From Pseudomonas fluorescens (lineage in GTDB: Bacteria > Pseudomonadota > Gammaproteobacteria > Pseudomonadales > Pseudomonadaceae): a stretch of DNA of 64,000 nt. Every line of letters starts with the position of its first letter. The stretch's first letter is position 1. The notes below the pieces were generated by a model that had not been told where the DNA came from, did no database searches, and was given only the letters and a program-made list of their open reading frames with translations. Shown here in pieces: positions 63,290-64,000 of this stretch. The translations under genes were made by a program, and so were the position numbers. The stretch covers positions 248,001 to 312,000 of the forward strand of contig NZ_CABVIR010000004.1 of assembly GCF_902498065.1 (NCBI RefSeq). The letters are read 5' to 3'.

Positions 63290-64000
63290 TCACCGACTCT
63301 GGGCCTGCTCGACCAACCACCCCATCAACTCGCGCAACTTCGGTGAAGGCGCGGGTTTCTCCGGGAAAACCAGGTAATACGCCAACCCGGTTTTTACCTT
63401 CAATTCAAACGGCATGACCAGTCGCCCGGCGCTCAGGTCGTCGCCAATCAACGACCAATCGCCAATCGCCACACCCGTCCCTTGGGATGCCATCGACATC
63501 GCCAAGTCCAGGGTTTCGAAGTGCTGGCCTTTGCTGACATTGCTCAAATGAAGGTCCGCCGCTTTCAACCAGGCATTCCAGTCGCGCTCATCCCGCGTCG
63601 GGTGCAGCAGCAAATGCTGTTGCAGATCCGCGGGTGCCTGCAAGGCCGTCGGGCCTTCCAGCATCGGTCGTGAACACACCGGGGTCAGTTGCTCATCGAA
63701 CAGCAGATAAGACGTCAACGCACTGTCCGGCGGCGCGCCATACATCACCGCCGCATCGAATTGCTCGCGATGAAAATCCACGCCGTGCTTGACCGTGGTG
63801 GTCAACTCCACCGGCACATCCGGACGCTCCCGTTGCCACTGTAAAAGGCGCGGCAACAACCAGCGCATCACACAGGTCGGCGCCTTGAGTTGCAGGGTTT
63901 CGCGCTTCTCACCGATCTGCTCCACCGCCTCGTCGATCAGGCCGAAAATCTGCTGCACCCGTGGCAGCCACTCCCGTCCTTCAGCGGTCAAATCCAAGCC
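63290..64000 (-). CDS. LysR-family regulator, GcvA-like (partial, N-terminus beyond window)
   Basis: The C-terminal 236 or so residues of a LysR protein are visible; the helix-turn-helix part lies beyond the right edge. The visible region begins in the end of the DNA-binding domain (LDLTAEGREWLPRVQQIFG). It then has the linker helix and the substrate-binding domain (TLQLKAPTCVMRWLLPRLLQWQRERPDVPVE; FDAAVMYGAPPDSALTSYLL; AMSMASQGTGVAIGDWSLI). The MRWLLPRL and G-x-GVA-GD patterns are shared with GcvA-type regulators. The TTG at 63997 is an internal Leu, not a start. It converges on the NAD(P)-binding gene. Confidence 0.85.
   Translation of the reverse strand, partial: GLDLTAEGREWLPRVQQIFGLIDEAVEQIGEKRETLQLKAPTCVMRWLLPRLLQWQRERPDVPVELTTTVKHGVDFHREQFDAAVMYGAPPDSALTSYLLFDEQLTPVCSRPMLEGPTALQAPADLQQHLLLHPTRDERDWNAWLKAADLHLSNVSKGQHFETLDLAMSMASQGTGVAIGDWSLIGDDLSAGRLVMPFELKVKTGLAYYLVFPEKPAPSPKLRELMGWLVEQAQSR

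Overview
The window comes from a Pseudomonas of the P. fluorescens group. This rests on three things: protein sequences close to Pseudomonas versions (glpFKRD, bfd/bfr, colRS, bifA, pobA), a gene order that as I recall follows blocks of the P. aeruginosa PAO1 map (glp to argG; nth-rnf-metG-apbC; an SDR gene through groESL, colRS, mexVW and bifA to sodB and argP), and many REP palindromes typical of fluorescent pseudomonads. I see no prophage, insertion sequence, CRISPR array, rRNA or tRNA. Most of the window is core chromosome.

Layout. 1-5.1 kb: glycerol catabolism on the minus strand (glpF, glpK, glpR, glpD; glpD runs off the left edge), with a GlpR-like operator before glpD. 5.3-9.3 kb: ybaK and a phzF-like gene, then argF coupled to a ferric-type ABC ATPase, with an ArgR-like site upstream of argF. 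9.4-18.3 kb: a lone molybdopterin oxidoreductase, grxD, bacterioferritin and its ferredoxin (Fur-like site), a 2-Cys peroxiredoxin, rnt-pyrC, motY, and argG behind three tandem ArgR-type half-sites. 18.3-20.1 kb: an AT-rich patch with an unknown membrane protein and an orphan LuxR-type response regulator. 20.2-25.0 kb: a small PA3496-like protein, nth, and an rnf operon that has A, B, D, G and E but no rnfC; RnfB carries a long C-terminal repeat tail. 25.2-33.1 kb: metG, apbC, an SDR, a HugZ-like protein, fxsA and groESL.

33.3-42.4 kb: a PAP2 phosphatase divergent from colRS, an envelope cluster (methyltransferase, inaA kinase, small secreted protein), and the mexVW efflux pair with no outer-membrane channel gene. 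42.5-47.8 kb: a four-gene imelysin / di-haem / DUF1513 cluster of the iron-linked type. 47.9-56.3 kb: bifA, sodB, an argO-like exporter with an ACT-domain gene and divergent argP, an epimerase, a coiled-coil membrane protein and a secreted double-Cache protein. 56.3-64 kb: an MFS exporter, pobA with divergent pobR, a small membrane protein, a LysR/MBL-fold/NAD(P)-binding trio, and a LysR gene cut by the right edge.

Themes: arginine control recurs (argF, argG, argP/argO), as do iron and redox handling (bfr/bfd, grxD, peroxiredoxin, sodB, the imelysin cluster, rnf) and envelope homeostasis (colRS, PAP2, inaA, mexVW). The least ordinary locus is the rnfC-less rnf operon.
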